36,169 bases of DNA from an uncultured Clostridia bacterium (GCA_937880805.1 CALGRR010000117.1:1-36169); one strand, 5' to 3'; counted from the first letter of the stretch, positions 17,097-25,827 are shown. Program-made: numbers and translations. Notes: a model not told the origin generated them from the sequence alone.

Positions 17097-17939
17097 ATGC
17101 GAGAAATTGATGTTAATATTATAAAAGAAAAGGTTAAAGAGCTCTGCATTCAGGCTAATAAATTCTTGCCCGAGGATCTTGAAGAAAGAATAAAAGAATG
17201 TGCACTCTGCGAAACCTGTGAGCTGCCCAAAAGCATAATGAAATCGCTTTCGGATAATCTTGATGCGGCAAGAGAGCTTGATATTCCGATTTGTCAGGAT
17301 ACGGGTATGGCGGTTATATTTGCCGAAATCGGTCAGGATGTTCATCTGGTAGGCGGAAGCTTTGAGGAAGCTGTAAACAGCGGCGTTGCCGCGGGCTACA
17401 CTGAAGGCTATCTTCGATGCTCGGTTGTTAAAGACCCGTTAAGAAGAATAAATACCGGCAATAACACCCCCGCAGTGCTTCACACAAGAATTGTTGACGG
17501 AGATAAGGTTAAAATAACTGTTGCACCCAAGGGCTTCGGAAGCGAAAATATGAGCTGCATAAAGATGTTTACCCCTTCCGCAACAAGAGAAGATATAATT
17601 GATTTTGTTGTTGATGCCGTTAAAACAGCAGGCAGCAACCCTTGCCCGCCTATGGTGCTTGGAATCGGAATAGGCGGCACCTTTGAGCAATGTGCCCTTC
17701 TTGCGAAAACTGCACTTTGCAGAAATGTAAGCGAAAAAAACAAGGATGAATTCTATTCAATAATGGAAGAAGAGATCCTTGAAAAAATAAATGAGCTTGA
17801 CATCGGACCTCAGGGCTTCGGCGGCAAAACAACAGCTCTGAGCGTTGCAATAGAAGCAAAACCCACTCATATAGCGGGTCTGCCCGTTGCCGTTAATGTC
17901 GGATGTCACGTAACAAGGCATAAAACAGCAGTAATTTAA
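17097..17939 (+). CDS. Class I fumarase/tartrate dehydratase alpha subunit
   Basis: The 280-aa protein matches the alpha (N-terminal catalytic) subunit of two-subunit class I hydro-lyases, 4Fe-4S enzymes converting fumarate and malate or dehydrating L-tartrate. Visible signatures are CQDTG (C66), NTGNNTPA, the KGFGSENMS stretch, NPCPP (C183) and GIGIGGTFEQ; C66, C183 and C270 are candidate cluster ligands. The length is complete for the alpha subunit. The beta subunit gene that normally follows is absent; a promoter and hpf come next. Only 26 nt separate the upstream terminator from the ATG, leaving little room for a promoter, and the ribosome binding site is weak. Fumarase is more likely than tartrate dehydratase, but context does not decide. 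Confidence 0.9.
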   Translation: MREIDVNIIKEKVKELCIQANKFLPEDLEERIKECALCETCELPKSIMKSLSDNLDAARELDIPICQDTGMAVIFAEIGQDVHLVGGSFEEAVNSGVAAGYTEGYLRCSVVKDPLRRINTGNNTPAVLHTRIVDGDKVKITVAPKGFGSENMSCIKMFTPSATREDIIDFVVDAVKTAGSNPCPPMVLGIGIGGTFEQCALLAKTALCRNVSEKNKDEFYSIMEEEILEKINELDIGPQGFGGKTTALSVAIEAKPTHIAGLPVAVNVGCHVTRHKTAVI

Positions 17940-18017
17940 AAATTGAATAATGCATACAGTTATCGACTTTATGGAATTTTTGTTAAAAATATTTAAAAAT
18001 TTCAAAAAACTCTTTAT

Positions 18018-18067
18018 TTTTTTGTTTATATATGCTACACTATAATTGAAGAAAGGTAATTCTTCAA
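18018..18067 (+). promoter_or_regulatory. Possible hpf promoter with an 8-bp inverted repeat
   Basis: A TATAAT (18041-18046) and an overlapping extended -10 (TGcTACACT, 18033-18041) lie in AT-rich DNA with only a poor -35. A perfect inverted repeat follows: ttgaagaa (18046-18053) and ttcttcaa (18060-18067) around 6 nt. It would sit at the start of the transcript as a 5' hairpin, or act as a DNA operator. Confidence 0.4.
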
Positions 18068-18090
18068 AAGCATATAAAGGAGATGACTGT

Positions 18091-18621
18091 ATGAAAATCA
18101 CAATTACAGGTAGAAAGTGTTCGCCCAGAGAGTCTTTTAAGGACCACGCCGAGAAAAAGCTTGCAAAAATCGAGAAGTTTTTCGGAGCTGAGGCAGAAGC
18201 TAAAATAACGGTAACTGTTGAGAAGTCATCGCAAACCGTTGAAATCACCGTTGCGAACGGCGGAATGATTTTCAGAGCTCAGGAAAGAGCCGAGAATATG
18301 AACGAAGCCCTTGATAAGTGCGTTGATACTCTTATCAGACAGATTCGCAAAAACAAGACCCGACTTGAAAAGAAGCTGCGTTCAGGCAATTTTGATGCTT
18401 TTGCACAGGCTGAAGAAGCAGTTGCAGAGGAAGTTGAGTTTGAGCTTGTAAGAAGAAAAACTGTTTCTCTTAAACCTCAGTCGGTTGAAGAGGCAATCCT
18501 TCAGATGAATCTTGTAGGTCATCAGTTCTATGTTTTTCTTGATGAAGCAAGCGGTGATGTAAGCGTTGTTTATAAGCGAAATGACGGCGGATACGGACTT
18601 ATCACACCTGAGGTTGAATGA
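18091..18621 (+). CDS. hpf: Long-form ribosome hibernation promoting factor
   Basis: HPF binds the 30S decoding region and, in the long form, dimerises ribosomes into inactive 100S particles during stress or stationary phase. The 176-aa protein has an N-terminal HPF domain (about 1-100, MKITITGRK start and KLAKIEKFF helix) and the conserved C-terminal dimerisation domain (about 118-176, EAILQMNLVGHQFYVF and GGYGLI). AAAGGAGATGACTGT precedes the ATG at 18091, so the longer upstream frame is rejected. It is flanked by its own promoter region and a terminator. Confidence 0.95.
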   Translation: MKITITGRKCSPRESFKDHAEKKLAKIEKFFGAEAEAKITVTVEKSSQTVEITVANGGMIFRAQERAENMNEALDKCVDTLIRQIRKNKTRLEKKLRSGNFDAFAQAEEAVAEEVEFELVRRKTVSLKPQSVEEAILQMNLVGHQFYVFLDEASGDVSVVYKRNDGGYGLITPEVE

Positions 18622-18663
18622 TGAGTTTAGCCGCTTGTCAATGATATAAAACATTCAGTAAGC

Positions 18664-18694
18664 GGCGGGAATCGGCAACGGTTCCCGCCTTTTT
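18664..18694 (+). terminator. Terminator after hpf
   Basis: An 11-bp stem (18664-18674 with 18679-18689, one G-T pair) is closed by a GCAA tetraloop and followed by five T. It is a convincing intrinsic terminator between hpf and the methyltransferase gene. Confidence 0.85.
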
Positions 18695-18707
18695 CAGGAG
18701 AAGTTTA

Positions 18708-19823
18708 ATGAAGATTAATTTTGTTATACCGTGCCTTTTGGGAATTGAATCCCTCATAGCAGGGGAGTTAAAGGATTTCGGTGCAGAAAATGTTGTTGCC
18801 GAAAACGGCAGAGTGCTTTTCAGCGGTGACGAAAACATTCTTGCAAGAGTTAATATCTGCTCCAGATTTGCAGAAAGAGTGCAGATTCTTGTGGGCACCT
18901 TTGAAGCAAGAAGCTTTGAAGAGCTTTTTCAGGGCACAAAAGCACTTCCGTGGGAAGAATGGATTGGCTCGCTCGACGCATTTCCCGTTAAAGGATATTC
19001 AATAAATTCAGCTCTTTTCAGCACACGCGATTGCCAGGCTATCATTAAAAAAGCGGTTGTTGAGAGAATGAAATCAAAATACGGTATCGAGTGGTTTGAG
19101 GAAACGGGTCCCGTTCATCAGATTCAGTTTTCAATAATGAAAGATAAAGTTTCTCTTCTTATTGATACATCGGGAATGGGTCTTCACAAAAGAGGCTACC
19201 GCCTTGATGCAAATGATGCACCTATTAAAGAAACCCTTGCCGCTGCACTTTGCAGTCTTTCGCATTTAAGACCGTATCATAAGCTTTATGACCCTATGTG
19301 CGGCTCGGGAACGATTATCATTGAGGGTGCAATGATGGCGGCAAATATTGCTCCGGGCATAAATCGCCGCTTCTCTGCAGAAAGATTCGGCGTTATTCCG
19401 AGAAATGTTTGGGAAGAGGAAAGAGAGAGAGCAAAAAGCCTTGTGCGTGAGCCCAACGATTTTGAAGCCTTCGGCTCGGATATTGATGCAAAGGCGATTG
19501 AAATTGCAAAGGTTAATGCACAGAGGGCGGGCGTTGACGATTTGGTTAATTTCTCGGTGGCGGATGTCAAGAAGTTTGCTCCCAAATCGGAGAGAGGCAC
19601 TCTTATATGTAACCCGCCCTACGGCGAAAGACTTCTTGATATAACAGAGTGCGAGGCTATTTATAAGGATATGGGCAGGGTGTTTGAAAAGAAACACGGC
19701 TGGTCATACAGCATAATAAGCCCCGATGAGGAATTTGAAAAGGCGTTCGGCAGAAAGGCCGATAAACGAAGAAAGCTTTATAACGGTATGATTAAGTGCC
19801 AGTTATTTATGTATTACAAATAA
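18708..19823 (+). CDS. THUMP-domain RNA N2-guanine-type methyltransferase (YpsC/RlmL family)
   Basis: The 371-aa SAM-dependent methyltransferase has an N-terminal THUMP RNA-binding region (about 50-155) and a Rossmann catalytic domain with DPMCGSGT (195-202), SDID (about 257-260) and the NPPY motif at 302-305. This architecture matches Bacillus YpsC and the RlmL N-terminal methyltransferase, which modifies 23S rRNA guanine; exact target here is inferred. Start ATG 18708 has CAGGAG 8-9 nt upstream. No promoter is obvious downstream of the hpf terminator, so some readthrough may be required. Confidence 0.9.
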   Translation: MKINFVIPCLLGIESLIAGELKDFGAENVVAENGRVLFSGDENILARVNICSRFAERVQILVGTFEARSFEELFQGTKALPWEEWIGSLDAFPVKGYSINSALFSTRDCQAIIKKAVVERMKSKYGIEWFEETGPVHQIQFSIMKDKVSLLIDTSGMGLHKRGYRLDANDAPIKETLAAALCSLSHLRPYHKLYDPMCGSGTIIIEGAMMAANIAPGINRRFSAERFGVIPRNVWEEERERAKSLVREPNDFEAFGSDIDAKAIEIAKVNAQRAGVDDLVNFSVADVKKFAPKSERGTLICNPPYGERLLDITECEAIYKDMGRVFEKKHGWSYSIISPDEEFEKAFGRKADKRRKLYNGMIKCQLFMYYK

Positions 19824-19847
19824 AATCAGGCAGAGAGGAAAAATGAA

Positions 19848-20783
19848 ATGAAACATATCTTTGTTATTAATCCTGCGGCAGGTCAGGGCAAAGCACTTGA
19901 CTTTATCAAGCCCAAAATTGAGTGGATTTGCAAAAAATTCAATCTTGATTACGAGATTTATGTAACCGAGAAAAAGGGTGACGGCATTGAGTTTGTTGAC
20001 AATATGTCAAGAACCGGTGAAGAAATCCGTTTTTACGCTTGCGGCGGTGACGGCACTCTCTATGATGTAGTCAACGGTGCATTCGGTTATCCCAACGTTC
20101 AGATTGCGGTTATTCCGCTTGGCTCGGGTAACGATTTTATCCGCCTTTTCGGCACCAAGGATGAATTTATGGTGCTCGAGGATGTTGTGAACGGTGTTCC
20201 CGTTTCGCTCGATGTTATCAAATGCGGCAACGAAATTGCAATTAATCAGTGCTCAATGGGTATGGATGCCGAAGTTTGTGCAATGCAGGGCAAGATTAAA
20301 AAGTTCCCGCTTGTAACGGGTGAGGGAGCTTATTATCTTGGCTGCCTCTATGCCATTGCAAGAAAATTCCGTAATAAGTTTACCGTTACCATCGATGACC
20401 AGGAGCCTTTCACCAAGGATTGCCTTTTCTGCTTCTGCGGTAACTCACGCTGGTACGGCGGCGGCTTCAAGGCAGCCCCCAACGCTCAGCCCGATGATAA
20501 TCTGCTCGACTTTGTTATTGTTGAGTCAAGAGTTTCAAGAGCAAAGCTTGTAACACTTCTTAATAAATATAAAAGAGGCGAGCATCTTGACTGGGATATA
20601 ACTATGTTCAAGAGAGGCAGAAAGCTCACTATTCACAGCGATAAGCCTGCAGCGGTTAATGTTGACGGCGAAACAAAATATGTTACCGACACATCATTTG
20701 AAATTATAGATAACGGCATAGTTTTTGTTGTTCCTGCAAAGTCGCAGTTCCTCAAGGAGAGAGGACTGTCACCTGAGGTGTGA
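19848..20783 (+). CDS. Diacylglycerol kinase/YegS-family lipid kinase
   Basis: The 311-aa protein has the DAGK catalytic fold: NPAAGQGK at 8-15 for nucleotide binding, the GGDGT motif at 66-70, PLGSGNDF at about 92-99 and a C-terminal beta domain containing NVDGE. Such enzymes phosphorylate diacylglycerol or related lipids with ATP to recycle phospholipid precursors. The ATG at 19848 follows AGAGAGG; an earlier ATG reads straight into a stop. It lies 24 nt after the methyltransferase and just before a membrane protein. Substrate is not defined by sequence. Confidence 0.9.
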   Translation: MKHIFVINPAAGQGKALDFIKPKIEWICKKFNLDYEIYVTEKKGDGIEFVDNMSRTGEEIRFYACGGDGTLYDVVNGAFGYPNVQIAVIPLGSGNDFIRLFGTKDEFMVLEDVVNGVPVSLDVIKCGNEIAINQCSMGMDAEVCAMQGKIKKFPLVTGEGAYYLGCLYAIARKFRNKFTVTIDDQEPFTKDCLFCFCGNSRWYGGGFKAAPNAQPDDNLLDFVIVESRVSRAKLVTLLNKYKRGEHLDWDITMFKRGRKLTIHSDKPAAVNVDGETKYVTDTSFEIIDNGIVFVVPAKSQFLKERGLSPEV

Positions 20784-20787
20784 TGAT

Positions 20788-21264
20788 ATGAAATATTGTG
20801 AAAGCTGCGGTGCAACGCTTGAAGATAATGCAAAATTCTGTTCTGTCTGCGGTGCAAAAACCGCTGTTGCCGAATCAGATAACAAATCAAAAGCACAAAC
20901 AAAAATAGAAGATGCTTTCAACCAATTCACCAACACAACCAACACAACGGCAGATTATTTGCCCGATGATATTGAGAAAAATAAGCTTATATCGGTTATT
21001 GCCTATCTCGGAGTACTGGTTATGATTCCTTTGTTTGTTGCGAGGGAGTCACGCTTTGCCCGCTTCCACACAAACCAGGGTCTTGTTCTCTTTCTCTTCG
21101 GCTTAATCAGCTATGCGGCAGGGCTTATTCCCTATATTGGCTGGATAATCGGTGCGGCGGTTTCAATCTTCAAGCTTCTTCTTATTATAGTTGGTGTGCT
21201 TAACGCAATCAAGGGCGAAGCGAAAGAGCTGCCCGTAATCGGAAAAATAAAAATATTAAAATAA
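20788..21264 (+). CDS. Zinc-ribbon membrane protein, DUF4870-like
   Basis: The 158-aa protein starts with a zinc ribbon (C4-xx-C7 and C18-xx-C21), continues with a polar threonine/asparagine-rich linker to about residue 60, then three hydrophobic segments (about 67-84, 97-113 and 115-138) with an FHTNQGLVL motif as in DUF4870/TM2-like membrane proteins. It has no known function. GAGGTGTGATGAT precedes the ATG, so the longer frame that overlaps the lipid kinase is not used. It is probably cotranscribed with the kinase (4-nt gap). Confidence 0.8.
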   Translation: MKYCESCGATLEDNAKFCSVCGAKTAVAESDNKSKAQTKIEDAFNQFTNTTNTTADYLPDDIEKNKLISVIAYLGVLVMIPLFVARESRFARFHTNQGLVLFLFGLISYAAGLIPYIGWIIGAAVSIFKLLLIIVGVLNAIKGEAKELPVIGKIKILK

Positions 21265-21279
21265 AGCGGGTGATATTCC

Positions 21280-22428
21280 TTGAATAATCCCAATTCAATA
21301 AAGCTTAATTCTGCAGGAAGAATCAGAATTATGCAGGTAAGCGATACGCAGGATATGAAATATGTCCGCAAGGCAATGGTGAATATGCTTGATAATGCAT
21401 ATGATAAGCTGAAACCCGATCTTGTGCTTTTTACCGGTGATAATATTCTCGGCAATCATCTTCTTGATGCCAGATTCGGTTCAAAGCAGATTGCAAGCGG
21501 CAAGCAGGCAACGCTTGAGGTTATGCGTGATTCAATCGCCCATATCTGTGAGCCTCTTGAAAAGAGGGGAATACCGTTTGCTATGATTTACGGCAACCAC
21601 GATGATATGAACCTTGTTTCAAAAGAAGAGCAGGCGGATATTTTCCGCAGCTATTCAATGTGTCTGCCGATGAACAAGGATAATCCCGAGATTGACTGCG
21701 ACACCTATAATATTCCGATTTTATCCTCAGACGGAGAAAAGCTTGTTTTCAATCTCTGGATGCTTGACAGTGCGTGGTATAATAAAGCACTCGATAAATG
21801 CTTTCAGGAGGTTAAACCCGAAACTGTTGAGTGGTATAAAAACACTTCGGCAAAGCTTAAAGAAGAAAATGGCGGCAATTCCGTTCCTTCGCTTATGTTT
21901 TTGCATATCCCTCTGCCCGAAACAATGAACCTTATTGAAAAATGCAGCCCTGATGCACCCGGTGCAATCAACAGCCGTGACCTTGGCTGGTGCAGACTCA
22001 ATCCCGAGTGTGCAAGGGGAGTTATGTTTGAAACTCCTTCAATTCTTGAAGAGTCAAACGGCCTTTTTGATGCGGTGCTTGAATGCGGCGATGTTAAAGG
22101 CATTGTAACCGGTCACGACCACGCAAATCTTTTTGAGGGAAAATATAAGGGCGTAAGCTTTATTCAGACCTCGTGTGCTTCCTTCCGTTGCTACGGAAAT
22201 GAAACAAGAGGCGTTCGCATTTTTGATATTGATGAGAGAGACCCCGAGGATTATGTAACATATTTCTTCAATTATGCCGATTTATGCGGCAGGGGAATGG
22301 GTTCAAAGCTTCGCTATTTCTGGGATGCGGATGACAAAGAAAAAGAGAAATATGCCGTGCTTGCAGGTGCGGCAGTAACGGCTGCCGGCGTTGCAGGCAA
22401 GGTTATTAAAACATTAATAAAGAAATAA
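21280..22428 (+). CDS. Cytosolic calcineurin-like metallophosphoesterase
   Basis: The 382-aa protein carries the metallophosphoesterase motifs in order: D22-x-Q24 (where many families have DxH), GDN (53-55), YGNHDD (104-109), an LHIPLPE segment and the closing GHDHANL. The arrangement resembles Dcr2-type phosphatases. No signal peptide is seen. The last 20 residues are hydrophobic, then lysine-rich, and may associate with the membrane. The start is TTG with GGGTGAT upstream. Substrate unknown. It faces the exported phosphatase across a shared terminator. Confidence 0.85.
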   Translation: MNNPNSIKLNSAGRIRIMQVSDTQDMKYVRKAMVNMLDNAYDKLKPDLVLFTGDNILGNHLLDARFGSKQIASGKQATLEVMRDSIAHICEPLEKRGIPFAMIYGNHDDMNLVSKEEQADIFRSYSMCLPMNKDNPEIDCDTYNIPILSSDGEKLVFNLWMLDSAWYNKALDKCFQEVKPETVEWYKNTSAKLKEENGGNSVPSLMFLHIPLPETMNLIEKCSPDAPGAINSRDLGWCRLNPECARGVMFETPSILEESNGLFDAVLECGDVKGIVTGHDHANLFEGKYKGVSFIQTSCASFRCYGNETRGVRIFDIDERDPEDYVTYFFNYADLCGRGMGSKLRYFWDADDKEKEKYAVLAGAAVTAAGVAGKVIKTLIKK

Positions 22429-22430
22429 AA

Positions 22431-22463
22431 AAATCTCGGTACATTTCCGTACCGAGATTTTTG
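22431..22463. terminator. Bidirectional terminator between two phosphatase genes
   Basis: A perfect 12-bp inverted repeat (22431-22442 with 22449-22460, 6-nt loop) has T-tracts on both strands and lies between converging stop codons at 22428 and 22469. Confidence 0.9.
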
Positions 22464-22468
22464 TCATT

Positions 22469-23899
22469 TTAGAAGTGTCCGCCTCTGATTGCAACGGTTA
22501 TCTTATCGCCTTCAAGATAAATATATCCAAGAACTTCAACAACCTTATAAAGCAAACGGTGGAATTTTTTAAGAAGAGAATTATCGTTATGGTCATCCTT
22601 GGTTTTCTTGATTGTAAGTGAATCAAGAAGCTCGCTGTTATCGCCTCGCTTAGTTTCAATCTTCATTGTGTCGCCTTCAAAATCAAGAACGGTATATGTT
22701 GTAACATCGTTTTTGCCGAAGCTGTAGGCAACATAATTGAGATTAAGCTTTTCATATTCTTCAAAGCTGTTCTGGTCGCAGATAGCGTTTGTGTTAAGAT
22801 AAACCGTTCCCTTCGGGTCGGTATAGGTTTTGCCGCTTTCAGCCTTGCCTATAGTCATACTTTCATACATAAAGTGCGAACGGCCCTGCATATGGCTGTG
22901 ACCCGTCAGAACAAGGTCAACATCGTATGTATCAAAAATCGGGGTAAAAACAGCATTGAGAAGTATCTGGGTTTCCATACTGAAAGCACAAACCGAGGGT
23001 CCGAAAAGTGCCTGATGCATAACGCCTATTCTCCATTTTGCATCAGGATTTTTCTCAACGGCTTCCTTTGCCATTGCCATATGGTCCATAGCTGAGGCAG
23101 AGGTTGCGTCAAACACAAGATAGAGAACATCGCCGTGTCTGAACCAGAAATCACGGTCAAGTCCTTCAAAGTGCTTGCCGTAGAATTCGTTAGGCATATT
23201 TGTGTAATAATGGTATGCCATACCTTTTTTATCGTGGTTGCCTATTGCAAGGGCAAGGGGCAGATTTCTTAATGATGAAGGCATAAGAAGAGTCTGCCAT
23301 TCATCGGCAGTTTTTCCGGTTGAGGTGTTGTCACCGGGTGAAACAAGATAGCTTATATCGGGATTTTTGGTGAGAGCTTCGGCAAGCACATTGTTCCAGG
23401 TGAAGCCGTCAAGTGACTGCTTTGAGGAATCCTCGGTCTGACCGCCAATCTGAATATCGCCTATAACAAGTGCCTTGTGAGAATCAAAGCTTTTGGTTTC
23501 GTATTTGCAAGCTTCGCTCCACTCGGTGCCTGTATACCATTGATAATAATAGGTTGTGTTTTCTTCAAGACCTGTTATTTCAACTCTGCAAACAAGCTGC
23601 TCATCATTTTCTGCTTCGGTGGTTTTGCCGCTGAAAACCTCGGCATCTGCCATAGAAGCGGATTTTGAAAAACGAACTTTGGCATCGGCGTTATTTTTAT
23701 CGGCGTGCCAAACAAGGCTGACCTTTGTTTCATCAGCACCTACGCAAAGCATCGGGAGCGTATTCTCGTCTGCAAGAGAGGTGTAAATACCGTCCCATTC
23801 GTTTTGAGTTAATTTTTTTGCATCAAAGCCGGCAAATGAAACAACCGAAAGCTGCATTGCCATAATCAGAGCAAGAACAAGTGAAATCGTTTTTTTCAT
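22469..23899 (-). CDS. Secreted metallophosphatase, purple acid phosphatase-like
   Basis: The 476-aa protein has a signal peptide (MKKTISLVLALIMAMQ..., probable cleavage after SFA at about 23). A fibronectin-like N-terminal domain (about 45-135) ends in the LEENTTYYYQW pattern typical of purple acid phosphatases. The catalytic domain has GDIQ (147-150), a GDN, GNHD, an MHQ histidine and GHSHMQGR. It probably hydrolyses phosphoesters outside the cell; no cell-wall anchor is visible. GAAAGGAGAGAATACAT precedes the ATG at 23899. A promoter with an extended -10 lies upstream. Exact substrate is unknown. Confidence 0.88.
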   Translation of the reverse strand: MKKTISLVLALIMAMQLSVVSFAGFDAKKLTQNEWDGIYTSLADENTLPMLCVGADETKVSLVWHADKNNADAKVRFSKSASMADAEVFSGKTTEAENDEQLVCRVEITGLEENTTYYYQWYTGTEWSEACKYETKSFDSHKALVIGDIQIGGQTEDSSKQSLDGFTWNNVLAEALTKNPDISYLVSPGDNTSTGKTADEWQTLLMPSSLRNLPLALAIGNHDKKGMAYHYYTNMPNEFYGKHFEGLDRDFWFRHGDVLYLVFDATSASAMDHMAMAKEAVEKNPDAKWRIGVMHQALFGPSVCAFSMETQILLNAVFTPIFDTYDVDLVLTGHSHMQGRSHFMYESMTIGKAESGKTYTDPKGTVYLNTNAICDQNSFEEYEKLNLNYVAYSFGKNDVTTYTVLDFEGDTMKIETKRGDNSELLDSLTIKKTKDDHNDNSLLKKFHRLLYKVVEVLGYIYLEGDKITVAIRGGHF

Positions 23900-23926
23900 A
23901 TGTATTCTCTCCTTTCAATTTACTTT

Positions 23927-23954
23927 ATTTTAACAAAACGAAGCTGTAATGTAA
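23927..23954 (-). promoter_or_regulatory. Possible promoter of the secreted phosphatase
   Basis: On the minus strand TTACAT (23949-23954) and TAAAAT (23927-23932) are 16 nt apart, with TGt before the -10 (extended -10). It lies between the foldase terminator and the gene. Confidence 0.45.
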
Positions 23955-23966
23955 AGTAATCAGGGC

Positions 23967-23996
23967 AAAAAAATCCCCCGACCAAAGTCGGGGGAT
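23967..23996 (-). terminator. Terminator of the foldase gene
   Basis: A 10-bp stem (23973-23982 with 23987-23996) with a 4-nt loop is followed on the minus strand by a run of T (complement of 23967-23973). It lies 8 nt after the foldase stop codon. Confidence 0.9.
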
Positions 23997-24003
23997 AAAA
24001 GCT

Positions 24004-25692
24004 TTATGCGTTCTGTGATGAATAAGCGATATTCTTTTTGATTTTTGCACAGAATTCGTCTGCTGTGTAGTTAATCCAACGTTCTGTCTTTTCAACGGGA
24101 TATGCACCGTCTTCAGCAACAAGTGAATCGTTGAAAGCTGTGAAATCATCATTACCCATTGTTGTGCGGATTGCATTCTTCCAGTCAACATCTTCGGTGT
24201 TGTCCTTTACGAAATACATAATGTGATAACCGTATTCTGTTTCAACAATGCCGCTGTCGCCTGCTTTTCTTGCATCATCAAATGACCAGTTTTCAAAGGG
24301 CTCAACATAGCTGTCGCTGATTCTGATTGCTTCATAAAGACCTGCAGTTTCCTTTGAACCGTCATCCTGGGTGTTTTCGGTTACCATCTTCTTGAAGGTT
24401 TCTTCGGTCTTTTCGCCTGCAAGCCACTCATCATAGAGAGCCTTTGCGGTCTTATAAGCTGCCTGCTTCTCTTCATCTGTTACGTTCTTGCTGTCTTTTG
24501 CGTCAAACTGAATGAGGCAGTGACGAACGTCAACACTGTTCATAACATAAGCGGGCTTATCAAGCATAACGATATAAACTGCTTTGTCACCGGTGATGAT
24601 GGTCTTGTCGCCTGCTTTGCGAGCTGCATCATAAACCCAGTTTGCACCGCCTTCTGAGATAGCGGAAGAAACTGTTGAGAAGTTGGTTGCCTTGTAGTTG
24701 GTTGTGTAATCAGCTGTGTCCTTTGCAGCCTTTTCTGCGTCAACGTCTTTGTTCTTGTATTCTCTTACTGCAGTAACAAATGATGCCTTATCGGTAATCT
24801 TGTCATAAACAGCCTGAGCTTCAGCCTTAACCTTGTCGTTAGCTTCCTTCTGTCTTGCCTTAAGAGCATCCTCTGTTTCGCCTTCTTTGCCGGTAAGGGT
24901 TGCAAAAGCGAAGGTGTAGTATGTTACGTCAACATAATCATAGTTTTTCTTGTTCTTATCATATTCAGCTTTGATTTCTTCTTCAGTAACTGCGTTAAGA
25001 AGCTCAGCCTGCTTGTCGTTATAGAAATTCTGTGCAAGAGTTTCCATTTCAAGCTGATGTCTGAAAGCTTTCTCTGTGAAGCCGCCGCCGAATGAATCAC
25101 GAAGATAAGCGTTGAGAGAGTAGCTGTTCTGTGCAGCGTTTGTTCTGTAGCTTTCGATTGTTTCGTTGATTTCGTTCTTTTCATCTTCTGTAAGCTTAAG
25201 ACCTGCTTTAACAGCTTCGTTGTAGTTTGCTATGATGAACTGTGCCTGCTCAACAGCAGAGGTCTTGAACTGGTCTGCCCAGGTGATTTCGTTGCCGTCT
25301 GCATCCTTGGTCTTCTGCTCGTCGGGGGAAACCGATGAATCAAAGCCCATATCATAGCCCATATTCTGCTTGTAGTAATCAGCCATATAAGCGGTCTGCT
25401 GATACTGCATTGAATAATAATAGTTGAATTCAGCGGTTGAAATCTTGGTGTCGCCTACTTTGAGGGCGGTTGTGTATTTTTCAACAACTCCGAGATTGTC
25501 GATAAGTGCCCAACCGAGACCGCAAACGATAGCTGCAACAAGAACTATTGCAACAACTTTTTTGGCTATTGAAGCAAAAGCAGTTCTTTTTTCGATGCTT
25601 TTGGCATTCTGCTTTGCTGCCTTAGCTATTCTTGCCTTTCTTTCCTCGCGGTAAATTTCGGCTTTGCTCTTGGTAGTTTCGTTTTTTGCCAT
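24004..25692 (-). CDS. Membrane-anchored PrsA/SurA-like parvulin foldase
   Basis: The 562-aa protein has a basic cytoplasmic N-terminus (1-43), one membrane segment (about 44-64) and a long extracellular part. A SurA-type chaperone region (about 75-235) is followed by two parvulin-like regions. The second (about 388-497) has the clear peptidyl-prolyl isomerase pattern (VRHCLI...GYHIMYF). The first (about 250-378) looks degenerate but repeats a W-x-x-D-x-ARKAGD motif (352-362 and 469-479). It probably assists folding of exported proteins. A Cys lies in the membrane segment but not in a good lipobox, so a signal anchor is favoured over a lipoprotein. AAAGGA is 11 nt before the ATG. Confidence 0.85.
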   Translation of the reverse strand: MAKNETTKSKAEIYREERKARIAKAAKQNAKSIEKRTAFASIAKKVVAIVLVAAIVCGLGWALIDNLGVVEKYTTALKVGDTKISTAEFNYYYSMQYQQTAYMADYYKQNMGYDMGFDSSVSPDEQKTKDADGNEITWADQFKTSAVEQAQFIIANYNEAVKAGLKLTEDEKNEINETIESYRTNAAQNSYSLNAYLRDSFGGGFTEKAFRHQLEMETLAQNFYNDKQAELLNAVTEEEIKAEYDKNKKNYDYVDVTYYTFAFATLTGKEGETEDALKARQKEANDKVKAEAQAVYDKITDKASFVTAVREYKNKDVDAEKAAKDTADYTTNYKATNFSTVSSAISEGGANWVYDAARKAGDKTIITGDKAVYIVMLDKPAYVMNSVDVRHCLIQFDAKDSKNVTDEEKQAAYKTAKALYDEWLAGEKTEETFKKMVTENTQDDGSKETAGLYEAIRISDSYVEPFENWSFDDARKAGDSGIVETEYGYHIMYFVKDNTEDVDWKNAIRTTMGNDDFTAFNDSLVAEDGAYPVEKTERWINYTADEFCAKIKKNIAYSSQNA

Positions 25693-25756
25693 TACTTGTT
25701 CATTCCTTTACTTATTTAATAGTTGCCGACGAACAAAATCGGCACAATGTATATAT

Positions 25757-25785
25757 ATTATACTATTTTTATAATTTTTACAAGC
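25757..25785 (-). promoter_or_regulatory. Possible promoter of the foldase gene
   Basis: A perfect minus-strand TATAAT (25757-25762) is preceded by TTGTAA (25778-25783) at a short 15-nt spacing or GCTTGT at 17 nt. The remaining leader includes a weak 5-bp hairpin (gccga/tcggc). Between rluA-family and foldase genes no terminator is seen. Confidence 0.4.
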
Positions 25786-25827
25786 TTTTTTTGAAAATTT
25801 ATATATTGTTTGTTATTTATTAATAAA

